From the NCBI GenBank assembly GCA_963849695.1, contig CAWKIT010000011.1:248001-312000 (forward strand): 64,000 nt of DNA. Reading direction: 5' to 3'. Each line of letters starts with the position of its first letter. The stretch's first letter is position 1. Shown here piece by piece: positions 46,633-54,647 of this stretch. The DNA is from DASSUW01 sp963849695 (GTDB lineage: Bacteria; Actinomycetota; Thermoleophilia; Solirubrobacterales; Solirubrobacteraceae). The translations under genes and the position numbers were made by a program. The notes under the pieces were generated by a model that did not search any database, was not told the DNA's origin, and saw only the letters and a list, made by a program, of their open reading frames with translations.

Positions 46633-47774
46633 GCCTCCATCCGTACCCGCGCGCGCTCGGCGGCGAAGCGCACGGTCTCGTAGGCGATCAGCGCGGCGAC
46701 CAGCGCGGACGCCACGCCCAGGGCGGCGACCGCGTTCAGCTCGGTCCCGAGCGGCACGCAGGCGAGCGCGACCACCGCGGCGAGGAGGCGCGGACGGTTG
46801 AGGCCGCCGGCGGTCCGGAGCCTGAAGGCGACGTGTCCGAGCAGGTAGAGCGCGATGCCGCCGAAGAGGGCGGTCGCCGCCTCTGGCTTCAGCGCCTCGT
46901 CGACGTGGCCGACGACCTGCTCGACCCCGAGCGCGAACAGCTGGATGCCCGCGATCATCGGCAGGTGCAGGTACGCGAACGCGTCGCGCGCGAGCGTGTT
47001 GCGGACGGCGCCGCTCAGCGCTCCCAGCCGCCGGCCGGCGAGCGGCGCCACGACGTCGAAGTACGCCCACCAGAGCCCGGCGGACGCGATCACCGCGAGC
47101 ACGGCGGCCGACCCGATCGCCGCGTCGAGGGGATGATCGCCGGCGCCGACGCCGATCGCGACGATCGACTCGCCCAGCGCGATGATCACGATCAGCGAGA
47201 AGCGCTCGGCGAAGTGGGCCGGGTGGACGCGGTAGCCGGCCACCCCGGTCACGAGCGGCCCGCCATAGTCGATCGCGAGTGCGAGGATCCAGAGCGCGGC
47301 CTGCAGCGCGCCGTCCGTGAAGGCGGCCGCGATCAGCAGCAGCGGTCCGGCGATCGCGCTCGGCAGCAGCCGGGCGACCGCGAGATGCACCTCGTGTTCC
47401 TCCCGGCTCGCGACCCAGTAGAGCCCGAGATGGGCCATCCGCATCACCAGGTAGGCGAGCGCGAACAGCAACGCGTGATCGCCGAACGCCTCCGGGACCG
47501 ACAGCGCCACCAGCACCATCGCCGCCATCGCGACGAACACCACCAGCCGCGCCCGGAAGTCCTCGCCGGCGACGTGATTGGTCAGCCACGCGAACGCCGC
47601 CCAGCCCCACCACAGCGCGGCGAGAACCAGCAGCCCCTGGCCGATCGAGGTCCACGAGAGGTCGTGCGCCATCAGGCTCGTCACGCGCGTGATCGCGAAC
47701 ACGAACACGAGGTCGAAGAACAGCTCGAGCGGCGTGACGCGCTGCTCGGCCCGATGGTCATGGTCGGTCGTCAC
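46629..47774 (-). CDS. Low temperature requirement protein A (LtrA) family membrane protein
   Basis: A 381-aa protein with about ten to eleven TM helices. The LtrA signature is at the N terminus (VTPLELFFDLVFVFAITRVTSLM) and in the middle (HFAERFSLIVIIALGESIVAIGVG). LtrA is named from Listeria growth at low temperature; the molecular role is unknown. GTG 47774 overlaps the upstream glycosyltransferase stop (GTGA). Confidence 0.9.
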   Translation of the reverse strand: MTTDHDHRAEQRVTPLELFFDLVFVFAITRVTSLMAHDLSWTSIGQGLLVLAALWWGWAAFAWLTNHVAGEDFRARLVVFVAMAAMVLVALSVPEAFGDHALLFALAYLVMRMAHLGLYWVASREEHEVHLAVARLLPSAIAGPLLLIAAAFTDGALQAALWILALAIDYGGPLVTGVAGYRVHPAHFAERFSLIVIIALGESIVAIGVGAGDHPLDAAIGSAAVLAVIASAGLWWAYFDVVAPLAGRRLGALSGAVRNTLARDAFAYLHLPMIAGIQLFALGVEQVVGHVDEALKPEAATALFGGIALYLLGHVAFRLRTAGGLNRPRLLAAVVALACVPLGTELNAVAALGVASALVAALIAYETVRFAAERARVRMEA

Positions 47775-48424
47775 AGGCGCTGATGATGGACGGCCCGCGC
47801 GTCGGGCACGTACAGGACGCGCTTGCCGGCGGCGTGCAGGCGGCGGCAGAAGTCGACCTCGTCGCCGGCGAGCCAGCCGACCTGCTCGGCCGCCTCGCGG
47901 CGCACGAGCAGCGCGGCCGCCGGCGCCCAGTCGACGGTCCGCACCCGCCGCCCCCGGCTCTGGACCACGAATCGCCGCCCCAGCCCGACGGCCGACGCGA
48001 GCGCCGTCCACGCGCTCGGGAAGCGCCAGGCAGACGGCCGCTGCCCACCGTCCGGGCTCACCAGCGTGGCGCCCGCCGCGGCCGCGTCGCGCGTGCGGTC
48101 GAGCGCGGCGTGGAGTGCGGCGGTGGCGCCCGGCTCCAGCTCGGAGTCCTCCTCCAGCAGCAGGCAGTAGCGCCCGCGCGCCCGCCGCAGCAGCTCGCTC
48201 GCGTTCTCGCCGCGGGCGCGGCGGCGGTCGAGCGCGATCACGTCGGTGGTCACGTCGTGCGCCCGCGCGGTGTCCACCGAGCCGTCGCTCGACGCGTTGT
48301 CCAGCACCAGCGTCTCGGTCTCGAAGTCGACGGTCGCCCGCTCGCGCGCGATCGCGTCGAGGCAGTAGCGCAGCAGCTGGCGGTGCTCGGTGTTGACCAC
48401 GCAGTACGTCAGCTCGACTGCCAT
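47771..48424 (-). CDS. Glycosyltransferase family 2 (rhamnosyltransferase-like)
   Basis: A 217-aa GT-A enzyme, short for the family (many are 280-320 aa). It has CVVNTEHRQLLRYCLDAIA, ETLVLDNASSDGSVDTA, the acidic motif LLLEEDSELEPGAT, and an acceptor-side GDEVDFCRRLHAAGKRVLYVPDARAVHHQRL. It probably adds a sugar to the surface glycan made by this region. Confidence 0.85.
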   Translation of the reverse strand: MAVELTYCVVNTEHRQLLRYCLDAIARERATVDFETETLVLDNASSDGSVDTARAHDVTTDVIALDRRRARGENASELLRRARGRYCLLLEEDSELEPGATAALHAALDRTRDAAAAGATLVSPDGGQRPSAWRFPSAWTALASAVGLGRRFVVQSRGRRVRTVDWAPAAALLVRREAAEQVGWLAGDEVDFCRRLHAAGKRVLYVPDARAVHHQRL

Positions 48425-48431
48425 CGCGGAT

Positions 48432-48962
48432 CTACGACGCCGTCCGGGTGTAGACGGCGTAGACCGGCTCCTCGACGCCCCCGCGCGGCGCGCCGACCAG
48501 CTCGCCGGTGTCGGTGAAGCCGGCCTTCTCGGCCACCCGCCGCGACGCCGGGTTGTCCTTGTGGGGCAAGATCACGACGCGCGTGAGCCCGAGCTCGTCG
48601 CGCGCCCAGTCGGCGAGCAGGCGCACCGCGCGCGTCGCGATCCCGCGCCCGCGCGCCTCCGCCGCCACCCAGTAGCCGATCTCGCCGTGCCCGGGCTCGT
48701 GGTCGAGCTCCATCAGGCTGAACGAGCCGAGCAGGCGATCGTCGTGCGCGCCGACCGCGAGCAGGCTGACCGACTTCCCGGCCGCCTCCTCCTCCGCGCT
48801 GCTCTCCAGGAACGCGCGGGCGTCCTCGAGCGAGTACGGCGACGGCACGAACGTCCAGCGCGGGATCTCCGGGTCCTGGCACGCGGCGGTGATCGCCTCG
48901 GCGTCCGCGGGCCGCTTCGGCCGCAGCACCAGGTCGCCGTCGCGCAGGGTCGGGACATGCAT
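48432..48962 (-). CDS. GNAT acetyltransferase (RimJ/RimL type)
   Basis: A 176-aa N-acetyltransferase of the RimJ/RimL group: MHVPTLRDGDLVLRPKRPAD start, LGSFSLMELDHEPGHGEIGY, the acetyl-CoA loop EARGRGIATRAVRLLADWA, and ILPHKDNPASRRVAEKAGF. Substrate unknown (protein N termini or antibiotics are known for relatives). Divergent from the next glycosyltransferase. Confidence 0.88.
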   Translation of the reverse strand: MHVPTLRDGDLVLRPKRPADAEAITAACQDPEIPRWTFVPSPYSLEDARAFLESSAEEEAAGKSVSLLAVGAHDDRLLGSFSLMELDHEPGHGEIGYWVAAEARGRGIATRAVRLLADWARDELGLTRVVILPHKDNPASRRVAEKAGFTDTGELVGAPRGGVEEPVYAVYTRTAS

Positions 48963-48999
48963 GGTTCGAGTGTGACGCCGTCTGCCACCATCCGCCGCC

Positions 49000-50124
49000 G
49001 TGCGCGCCCTGTTCTGGATCCCGGTCGCCTTGCTGACGTGGGCGCAGCTCGGTTACGGGCTGTTCCTGGCGACGCTGCGACGGCTCGGCGCGCCCGCGTG
49101 GACCCCGCCCGCACCGAGCGGCGCGCGGCCGCGCGTGACGCTCGTGGTTCCGGCCCATCGCGAGGAGGCGGTGATCGCCGCCAAGGTCGCCAACGCGCTG
49201 GCGCTCGACTGGCCGCGCGAGAGGCTCGAGGTGATCGTGGCGGTGGACGGCGGTGCCGGCCCGGACGCCGACGCGACCGCCGACCGTGCGCGGGCCGCCG
49301 GAGCCGACGTCGTGCTCGAGTTGCCGCGCGGCGGCAAGTACCGCGCGCAGGACGCCGCGGTGCGGGCGGCGAGCGGCGAGCTGCTGGTGTTCTCGGACGC
49401 CAACTCGATGTGGGAGCCGGACGCGCTCGGCCGGCTCGCGGCCGCGTTCGACGATCCGCAGGTCGGCTACGCCTGCGGGCAGGTGCGCTTCGTCAACGAC
49501 CAGGGCACCAACCAGGAGGGCCTGTACTGGCGCTACGAGATGTGGCTGCGCGAGCACGAGTCGGCGCTCGCGTCGGTGACCGCCGGCAACGGCGCCATCT
49601 ACGCGCTGCGGCCAGAGCTGTACGAGCCGGTCGAGGGCCACGACCTCGCGCTCCCGTTCATGGTCGTCAAGCGCGGGCGGCGGGCGGTCTACGTGCCGCA
49701 GGCGCGCGCGAGCGAGAAGATGGTCCCGACCGTCGAGGGCGAGTGGGCGCGCAAGCGGCGGATGATGACCTACGCGTGGCCGATCGTCGTGCGCGGCGGA
49801 CTGCTCGACCCGCGCGGCTACCGGCCGCTGTACGCGCTGATGATGGCGTCGCACCGGCTGCTGCGCTACGCCACGCCGGTGCTCCACGTGGCGGCCGCGG
49901 CCGCCACCCTCGCGCTGCTGCCGCGCGGGCGCACGTACGCGCTCGCCGCCGCCGTGCAGGGGGCGACGCTGGCTGCCGCCTTGGCCGGCGCCCGCGTCCG
50001 CGCACGGCCGCTGCTCGTCGCCCGCTACTACGTGCTCACGACCGCCGCGCTCGCCGCCGGGCTGTACGACTGGCTCCGCTACGGCACGCAGGTCGGCTGG
50101 GAGGCCCCCGAAGGCACGCGATGA
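49000..50124 (+). CDS. Membrane glycosyltransferase family 2 (processive type)
   Basis: A 374-aa GT2 with an N-terminal TM, then VTLVVPAHREEAVIAAKVANAL, the Asp motif AVDGGAG, FSDANSMWEP, and the acceptor/processivity region EGHDLALPFMVVKRG ... PTVEGEWARKRRMMTYAWPIV, a QxxRW-like region with no exact match. C-terminal TM helices follow. Similar to cellulose/hyaluronan synthase-like enzymes. The stop overlaps the next gene as ATGA. Confidence 0.85.
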   Translation: MRALFWIPVALLTWAQLGYGLFLATLRRLGAPAWTPPAPSGARPRVTLVVPAHREEAVIAAKVANALALDWPRERLEVIVAVDGGAGPDADATADRARAAGADVVLELPRGGKYRAQDAAVRAASGELLVFSDANSMWEPDALGRLAAAFDDPQVGYACGQVRFVNDQGTNQEGLYWRYEMWLREHESALASVTAGNGAIYALRPELYEPVEGHDLALPFMVVKRGRRAVYVPQARASEKMVPTVEGEWARKRRMMTYAWPIVVRGGLLDPRGYRPLYALMMASHRLLRYATPVLHVAAAAATLALLPRGRTYALAAAVQGATLAAALAGARVRARPLLVARYYVLTTAALAAGLYDWLRYGTQVGWEAPEGTR

Positions 50125-50745
50125 CCGGCGCGCCGTACCTGTCCTCGCGCCGCAAGCGCGCGCTCGACCTGCTGCTCGGCGGCTGTGCCCTGCTGCTGTC
50201 GGCGCCGGTGCTCGGCGGCCTGCGTGGTCGCGATCCGGCTCGAGACGCACGGCCACCCGGTCTACCGGCAGCGCCGCGTCGGCCGCGACGGGGCGCCGTT
50301 CCAGCTCTACAAGCTGCGCACGATGGTCAGCGGCGCCGAGACGATGGGCAAGGGGCTGGCGGTCGACGAGGGGGACGACCGCATCACGCGGCTGGGCGCG
50401 TGGCTGCGCCGGACCTCGTTCGACGAGGTGCCGAACCTCGTCAACGTGCTGCGCGGCGAGATGTCGCTGGTCGGCCCGCGCCCGACCGTGCAGGTCCAGG
50501 TCGACCGCTACGACGAGCGCCAGCGCCGCCGGCTCGACGCGCTGCCCGGGATCACCGGCTGGGCGCAGGTCAACGGCCGCGCCTCGCTGCCGTGGCACGA
50601 GCGGATCGAGCTCGACCTCTGGTACGTCGAGCACGCATCGCTGCGGCTCGACCTGCGCATCCTCGCCCGCACCGCTCACATGGCGATCACCGGCCACGGG
50701 CTGTATCGCGGAGAGACCGGGGGCTGGCGCGAGACGCCGCGGTGA
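50121..50745 (+). CDS. Initiating sugar transferase (WcaJ/PglC-type), with apparent frameshift
   Basis: Polyprenyl-phosphate hexose-1-phosphate transferase that starts glycan assembly on undecaprenyl phosphate. The start MTGAPYLSSRRKRALDLLLG (membrane entry helix) is in one frame. From about 50224 the +1 frame continues VVAIRLETHGHPVYRQRRVG, YKLRTMVSGAE, FDEVPNLVNVLRGEMSLVGPRPT and GITGWAQVNGR. An extra base lies at about 50214-50226; corrected length is about 207 aa, normal for the family. The start overlaps the upstream GT2 stop (ATGA), supporting the first part. Likely sequence error. Confidence 0.83.
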
Positions 50746-50772
50746 AGCCGTGCAGCCGGGGCTGCGATGAAG

Positions 50773-50778
50773 TAGAAC
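50773..50778 (+). promoter_or_regulatory. -10 element of a probable leaderless promoter (LacI-family gene)
   Basis: TAGAAC ends 6 bases before GTG 50785, with no ribosome site. Confidence 0.4.
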
Positions 50779-50784
50779 GGGGAC

Positions 50785-51744
50785 GTGGGGAAGCGGGTGA
50801 CGCTGAGGACCATCGCCGACGCGGTCGGCGTCTCGCGCACCACGGTCTCGAACGCCTACAACCGGCCGGACCAGCTCGCCCCCGCGCTGCGCGACAGGAT
50901 CCTGGGAACGGCGCACGAGCTCGGGTACTGGGGCCCGGATCCGGCCGCGCGGCGCCTGCGCTCAGGTCGCCGCGACGCGGTCGGGCTGCTGGTGTCCGAC
51001 CTGTCGGGCACGTTGACGGATCCCGCCTCGGTGATGGTGCTCCAGGGCATCGCGCGCGCGACCGAGGACGCCGGCGTCGCGCTGCTGCTGGTGCCGGAGC
51101 GCGGCGGCGTCCGCGACGCGGTGGTCGACGCGTTCTGCCTCTACGCGCTGGCCGCCGAGCATCCGAGCGTGGCGGCGGCGCGCGAGCGCGGAGTGCCGCT
51201 CGTGGTGGTGGACGCGCCCCGCATCGAAGGGCACGCGTTCGTCGGGAGCGAGGACCGGCGCGGCGCACGGCTGGCGGTGGAGCACCTGCTCGCGCTCGGC
51301 CACCGCCGCTTCGCGCTGCTCACCACCTCCGCCGTCCACCAGGACCGGCTCGCCGGCTACCGCGAGGCCCTCGAGGCGGCAGGCGTCGAGCGGGCGCGCT
51401 ACGAGCTCGCGGCCAACTTGCCCGAGCGGGGGCTCGAGGGCGGTCGCCTCGCGCTCGCCGCCGAACCGCGGCCGACGGCGCTGATCGCCGCCACCGACCA
51501 GCTCGCGCTCGGCGCGCTGGAGGCTGCTGGCGAGGCGGGCCTGCGCGTCCCGGACGAGGTCTCGGTCATCGGCTTCGACGACATACCGGGCGCGGCCTGG
51601 TCGCGTCCTGCGCTCACGACCGTGCGTCCGCCGTTGCTCGAGAAGGGCGAGGTCGCCGGCCGCCTGCTCAGCGGCGGCGCCGAGGGGCGCGAGGTGATCC
51701 TGCCCGTCGAGCTCGTGGTCCGAGGCTCGACCGCGCGTGCCTAG
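50785..51744 (+). CDS. LacI/GalR family transcriptional regulator
   Basis: A 319-aa repressor. The N-terminal helix-turn-helix is VTLRTIADAVGVSRTTVSNAYNRPDQL; the hinge helix is at about 45-55 and the periplasmic-binding-like effector domain is at 60-319 (AVGLLVSDLSG, VSVIGFDDIPGAAWSRPALTTVRPP). The sugar ligand is unknown; the nearest metabolic genes are polysaccharide ones. Its stop overlaps the convergent DUF3105 gene stop (CCTAGG). Confidence 0.92.
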   Translation: MGKRVTLRTIADAVGVSRTTVSNAYNRPDQLAPALRDRILGTAHELGYWGPDPAARRLRSGRRDAVGLLVSDLSGTLTDPASVMVLQGIARATEDAGVALLLVPERGGVRDAVVDAFCLYALAAEHPSVAAARERGVPLVVVDAPRIEGHAFVGSEDRRGARLAVEHLLALGHRRFALLTTSAVHQDRLAGYREALEAAGVERARYELAANLPERGLEGGRLALAAEPRPTALIAATDQLALGALEAAGEAGLRVPDEVSVIGFDDIPGAAWSRPALTTVRPPLLEKGEVAGRLLSGGAEGREVILPVELVVRGSTARA

Positions 51745-52457
51745 GGGACGTCCTCTGGGCCTTGGTCGATGTACTCGGCCCGGAAGTTGCGGATGGCGTC
51801 GAACACCTCGTCGTTCATCTCCGGGCACGTGAGCGAGTGGCCCCAGGTGGTGGCCGCGACCGCGGCGTCCATGCCGGTCGTGTTCTCGTACAGCAGCATG
51901 TGGTAGCCGTCGCTCTGCTCGGCCAGCAGGGCCTCTAGCTCGGCGACGGTCTCGTCCGGCGTCCCCGGCTTGTACTGGACGTTGATGCGGCCGTGCTCGA
52001 GCGTGTGCACGAGCTTGCCGAGCTCCGGGACGCTGCCCGGCTCGTAGACGCCGTCCTCGTACCACTCGGGGAAGTGGTTGCCCGACGTCGGCGGGTTGGT
52101 CTTGTAGTCCGACGCCGCGAACTGGCGGCTCTCGTGCGTGGAGCCCTCGATCTCGGGACTGGTGACCTTGCAGCCGGCCGCCTCGGCCGCCTGCTGGAGG
52201 TCGCCGATCTGCTGCTCGGGCAGCGTCACGTCGGACGCCGCCTGCGGCTGCGCGCCGGCTTCGTCTCCGCCGTCGCCGTCGCCGCCTCCCAGGCCGCCGG
52301 AGACGAGCAGCACGACGACCGCGATCGCGGCGATGACGGCGACCCCGCCGATCACGATCTGCAGGCGCTGGCGCCGCGCGGCACGCGCCTTCTCGGCCTG
52401 CTCCTTCGCCAGCCGCTCCTCGCGGCGGCGCTGCTTCTCCTCCTGGCGGTGAGACAC
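51741..52457 (-). CDS. DUF3105 family exported protein
   Basis: A 238-aa protein with a basic, helical cytoplasmic start (EEKQRRREERLAKEQAEKAR), one TM (about 33-56) and a DUF3105 extracytoplasmic domain: SGNHFPEWYEDGVYEPG and LVHTLEHGRINVQY (a conserved His-rich pair), ending NFRAEYIDQGPEDV. Function unknown. GTG 52457 is chosen over a longer frame that would overlap the CsoR operator. Confidence 0.8.
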   Translation of the reverse strand: MSHRQEEKQRRREERLAKEQAEKARAARRQRLQIVIGGVAVIAAIAVVVLLVSGGLGGGDGDGGDEAGAQPQAASDVTLPEQQIGDLQQAAEAAGCKVTSPEIEGSTHESRQFAASDYKTNPPTSGNHFPEWYEDGVYEPGSVPELGKLVHTLEHGRINVQYKPGTPDETVAELEALLAEQSDGYHMLLYENTTGMDAAVAATTWGHSLTCPEMNDEVFDAIRNFRAEYIDQGPEDVP

Positions 52458-52490
52458 GGCGGAGAAATGTAGCCGACGCAACCGGCTCTG

Positions 52491-52509
52491 TACCCCCACG
52501 GGGTATCAT
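52491..52509 (+). promoter_or_regulatory. CsoR operator overlapping the csoR promoter
   Basis: TACCCC-CAC-GGGGTA (52491-52505) is a perfect palindrome of the kind CsoR binds (TACCC...GGGTA). It overlaps the -10 TATCAT (52504-52509), whose end is 8 bases before the csoR ATG, so bound CsoR would block its own transcription. Confidence 0.75.
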
Positions 52510-52517
52510 GAAGCACC

Positions 52518-52793
52518 ATGCAGGCCGACACCCGCGCCGTCCACAACCGCCTCCGCCGCATCGAGGGCCAGGTCCGCGGCCTCCAGCGGATGGTCGACGA
52601 GGACGCCTACTGCATCGACATCCTGACCCAGGTCGCCGCCGTCCAGACCGCCCTCGAACAGGTCGCCGTGAGCGTGCTCGACGCCCATGTGCGGCACTGC
52701 GTGGCCGATGCCGTCAACGGCGACGGCCCGCAGGCCGACGAGAAGCTCGACGAGCTGATGGCCGCCGTGCGGCGGTTCGCGAAGGTTCGCTAG
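52518..52793 (+). CDS. csoR: CsoR-type copper-sensing repressor
   Basis: A 91-aa all-helical DUF156 repressor (NRLRRIEGQVRGLQRMVDED). The Cu(I) ligands are at Cys32, His57 and Cys61, the same spacing as CsoR C36/H61/C65, so it senses Cu(I) rather than Ni or formaldehyde. It is autoregulated through the palindrome above. No copA, copZ or other copper export gene is in the window, so its other targets must be elsewhere. Confidence 0.88.
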   Translation: MQADTRAVHNRLRRIEGQVRGLQRMVDEDAYCIDILTQVAAVQTALEQVAVSVLDAHVRHCVADAVNGDGPQADEKLDELMAAVRRFAKVR

Positions 52794-52826
52794 GCGGCGC
52801 GGACCGCCCGCGGCGGTGTTATCACC

Positions 52827-52832
52827 TACCTC
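52827..52832 (+). promoter_or_regulatory. -10 element of a probable leaderless promoter (MerR-sensor-like gene)
   Basis: TACCTC ends 6 bases before ATG 52839 with no ribosome site, so this gene does not depend on csoR transcription. Confidence 0.4.
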
Positions 52833-52838
52833 GAGCGT

Positions 52839-53399
52839 ATGACCGATTTGACCACCCTGACCGCCCACGAGCGCCGCCGTATCGTCGACGACTACCTCGA
52901 CGCCGTCTTCGGCGACCACGACAGCCCCGTCGCCGCCAAGCTGCGGATCGGCGCGCCCGAGCTGCCCGAAGACCCGACCGTCGACCAGGTCGCTGCGTGG
53001 GTCGAGCTCGCCGAGCTGCTGCGCGACCCCGACTACATCGCTTCCAGCCGACGCATGGCCGAGCGCGCCCGCGCGGAGGGACCCGAGCCCGACGTCGCGC
53101 ACTTCGAGGTCAGCAAGGCGGTCGGCGAGCACGCGGGCGCCGCCGTCCGCGCTGGGATCGCGCCCGACTCGCAAGAGGCGCTGGCCGTGGTCGAGAGCCT
53201 GGAAGCCATCGGCGGGGGCGCGCCGACGGACCGAGCCGACGCGGCCGAGATCATCGAGGCGTTCAGCGATCGCCGCGTCGCCCGCTACTGGACGCTCGTC
53301 GGCATCGTCAACAACTGGCCGCAAACCCAGGCGCCGACGGCCGACGACCTCATCGACGCCTGGGAGTGGTACGCCCGAGCGCTGCGCGCGCACGCATGA
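52839..53399 (+). CDS. Stand-alone MerR-type C-terminal (sensor-like) domain protein
   Basis: A 186-aa helical protein, not matched to a named family by me. Its TAHERRRIVDDYLDAVFG opening, LPEDPTVDQVAAWVELAELL, and YWTLVGIVNNWPQTQ ... AWEWYARALRAH end are reminiscent of the effector-side region of actinobacterial MerR regulators. The winged-helix DNA-binding domain is absent, and no such domain is encoded upstream. It could be a decoy, an anti-repressor, or simply a sensor-fold protein with another role. Confidence 0.5.
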   Translation: MTDLTTLTAHERRRIVDDYLDAVFGDHDSPVAAKLRIGAPELPEDPTVDQVAAWVELAELLRDPDYIASSRRMAERARAEGPEPDVAHFEVSKAVGEHAGAAVRAGIAPDSQEALAVVESLEAIGGGAPTDRADAAEIIEAFSDRRVARYWTLVGIVNNWPQTQAPTADDLIDAWEWYARALRAHA

Positions 53400-53459
53400 G
53401 ATTCACATCTCCGGCCCTGGAATCGCGGACCGGCAGCGCCACCACCGGTCCGCGCGGCG

Positions 53460-53579
53460 CTAAGGAGCGGCCACGCCCGGCGGCTCGGGCTGCGGGTTGA
53501 GCGGAGCCGCCTGCGCGGTCGTCGCGGTGGCGAACAGGGCGAGGGTGCACACGAGGGCGCCGATAGAGCGTCGGGACAT
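53460..53579 (-). CDS. Small secreted peptide with a NPQPEPPG motif
   Basis: A 39-aa gene: signal-peptide-like start MSRRSIGALVCTLALFATA, TTAQA cleavage-like site, then APLNPQPEPPGVAAP to the TAG stop. A GGAGG ribosome site lies 6 bases before the ATG. The mature part is only about 15 residues. I recall the N-P-Q-P-E-P-P motif in other small exported proteins of unknown role, so this may be one of that group; not verified. Antisense to nothing annotated; flanked by the sensor-like gene and the SDR gene. Confidence 0.6.
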   Translation of the reverse strand: MSRRSIGALVCTLALFATATTAQAAPLNPQPEPPGVAAP

Positions 53580-53764
53580 CGAGAACCTCCGGTTGGTGGT
53601 AGCCAGTCCATGCAGGACGGCCCTCGGCCGGCGGAAATTCCTCTTGCGTGGAATGACGACCGCAGGGCGCCGTCCTTGAACGGCCTGAGACTTCAGTGGC
53701 CCCGGCCGCGGGTGGGTGCGCCCGGGCGGGCGGCCAAGCGGCGCTCATATGTGACACCCGCCGA

Positions 53765-53770
53765 TAACGT
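53765..53770 (+). promoter_or_regulatory. -10 element of a probable leaderless promoter (SDR gene)
   Basis: TAACGT ends 7 bases before ATG 53778, no ribosome site. The 190 bases upstream, past the small peptide gene, hold nothing else recognisable. Confidence 0.4.
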
Positions 53771-53777
53771 TAGGTCA

Positions 53778-54647
53778 ATGGCCAAGCAACCACGCTCGCT
53801 GACCGGCAAGGTCGTGGCAATCACGGGGGGCGGCCGCGGCATCGGCCGCGCGATCGCCGAGGCGCTGACGCGCGAGGGCGCGCGCGTCGCGGTAGGCGAC
53901 CTGGATGGCGAGTTGGCGGAGCGTACGGCTGCCGCGCTCGGCACCGGCGCGCTCGGGCTCCGGGTCGACGTCACCGACCACGCGGCCCTGATCGCGTTCC
54001 TGGACGAGGTCGAGGAGCGCCTAGGGCCGCTCGACGTGCTCGTCAACAACGCCGGGATCATGGCCGTGACCCCGCTGGCCGAGGAGAGCGCGGAGAGCAT
54101 CGCCCGCCAGCTCGACCTCAATCTGGGCGCGGTGATCCACGGCACGCAGGAGGCGATCAGGCGCATGGTGCCGCGCGGCGCGGGCCACATCGTCAACGTC
54201 GCGTCGCTTGCGGGCCGCGGCGCGACTCCGAGCCTGGCGACGTACTGCGCGACCAAGCACGGCGTGGTCGGCCTCTCCGAGGCGGTGCGCCTCGAGCTGC
54301 GCGGCTCCGGGGTCGACGTGTCGGTCGTCATGCCGTACTTCGTCCGCACCGAGCTCGCCACCGGCGTGGCCGACTCGCGCGGTGTGCGGCAGGTCTCGCC
54401 CGAGGAGGTGGCGGCGGAGGTCGTGTCGGCGCTCCGGCATCCGCGGTTCGACGTCGTGGTGCCGCGCTCCGCGGCTCGGCTGGTCTGGCTCGGGGCCGTC
54501 CTGCCGCGGCGCGCCCGCGAGGCGTTCGCCCATGCGCTCAAGCTCGATCAGGTCGCGCTGCACGCCGACCGCTCGGCGCGGGCCGGCTACGAGGCGCGCG
54601 CGGCCGCCAGCGCGCCCGCGGCCGAGAACGAGCGCACGACCGTCTAG
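53778..54647 (+). CDS. Short-chain dehydrogenase/reductase
   Basis: A 289-aa NAD(P)-dependent SDR. Cofactor loop AITGGGRGIGRAIAEAL, VGDLDGELAE (Asp after strand 2 favours NAD), NNAGIM, and the catalytic Ser-Tyr-Lys set in NVASLAGRGATPSLATYCATKHG. The C-terminal extension (RSAARLVWLGAVLPRRAREAF) is longer than classical 250-aa SDRs and may contact membrane or substrate. Substrate unknown. It converges on the hydrolase gene, the two stop regions overlapping by 4 bases. Confidence 0.88.
   Translation: MAKQPRSLTGKVVAITGGGRGIGRAIAEALTREGARVAVGDLDGELAERTAAALGTGALGLRVDVTDHAALIAFLDEVEERLGPLDVLVNNAGIMAVTPLAEESAESIARQLDLNLGAVIHGTQEAIRRMVPRGAGHIVNVASLAGRGATPSLATYCATKHGVVGLSEAVRLELRGSGVDVSVVMPYFVRTELATGVADSRGVRQVSPEEVAAEVVSALRHPRFDVVVPRSAARLVWLGAVLPRRAREAFAHALKLDQVALHADRSARAGYEARAAASAPAAENERTTV

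Noticed and set aside
48390..51938. 1182-codon plus-strand open frame overlapping several genes
   Set aside because: It runs through the glycosyltransferase, sugar transferase and LacI genes out of frame; composition is Arg/Ala/Pro-rich.
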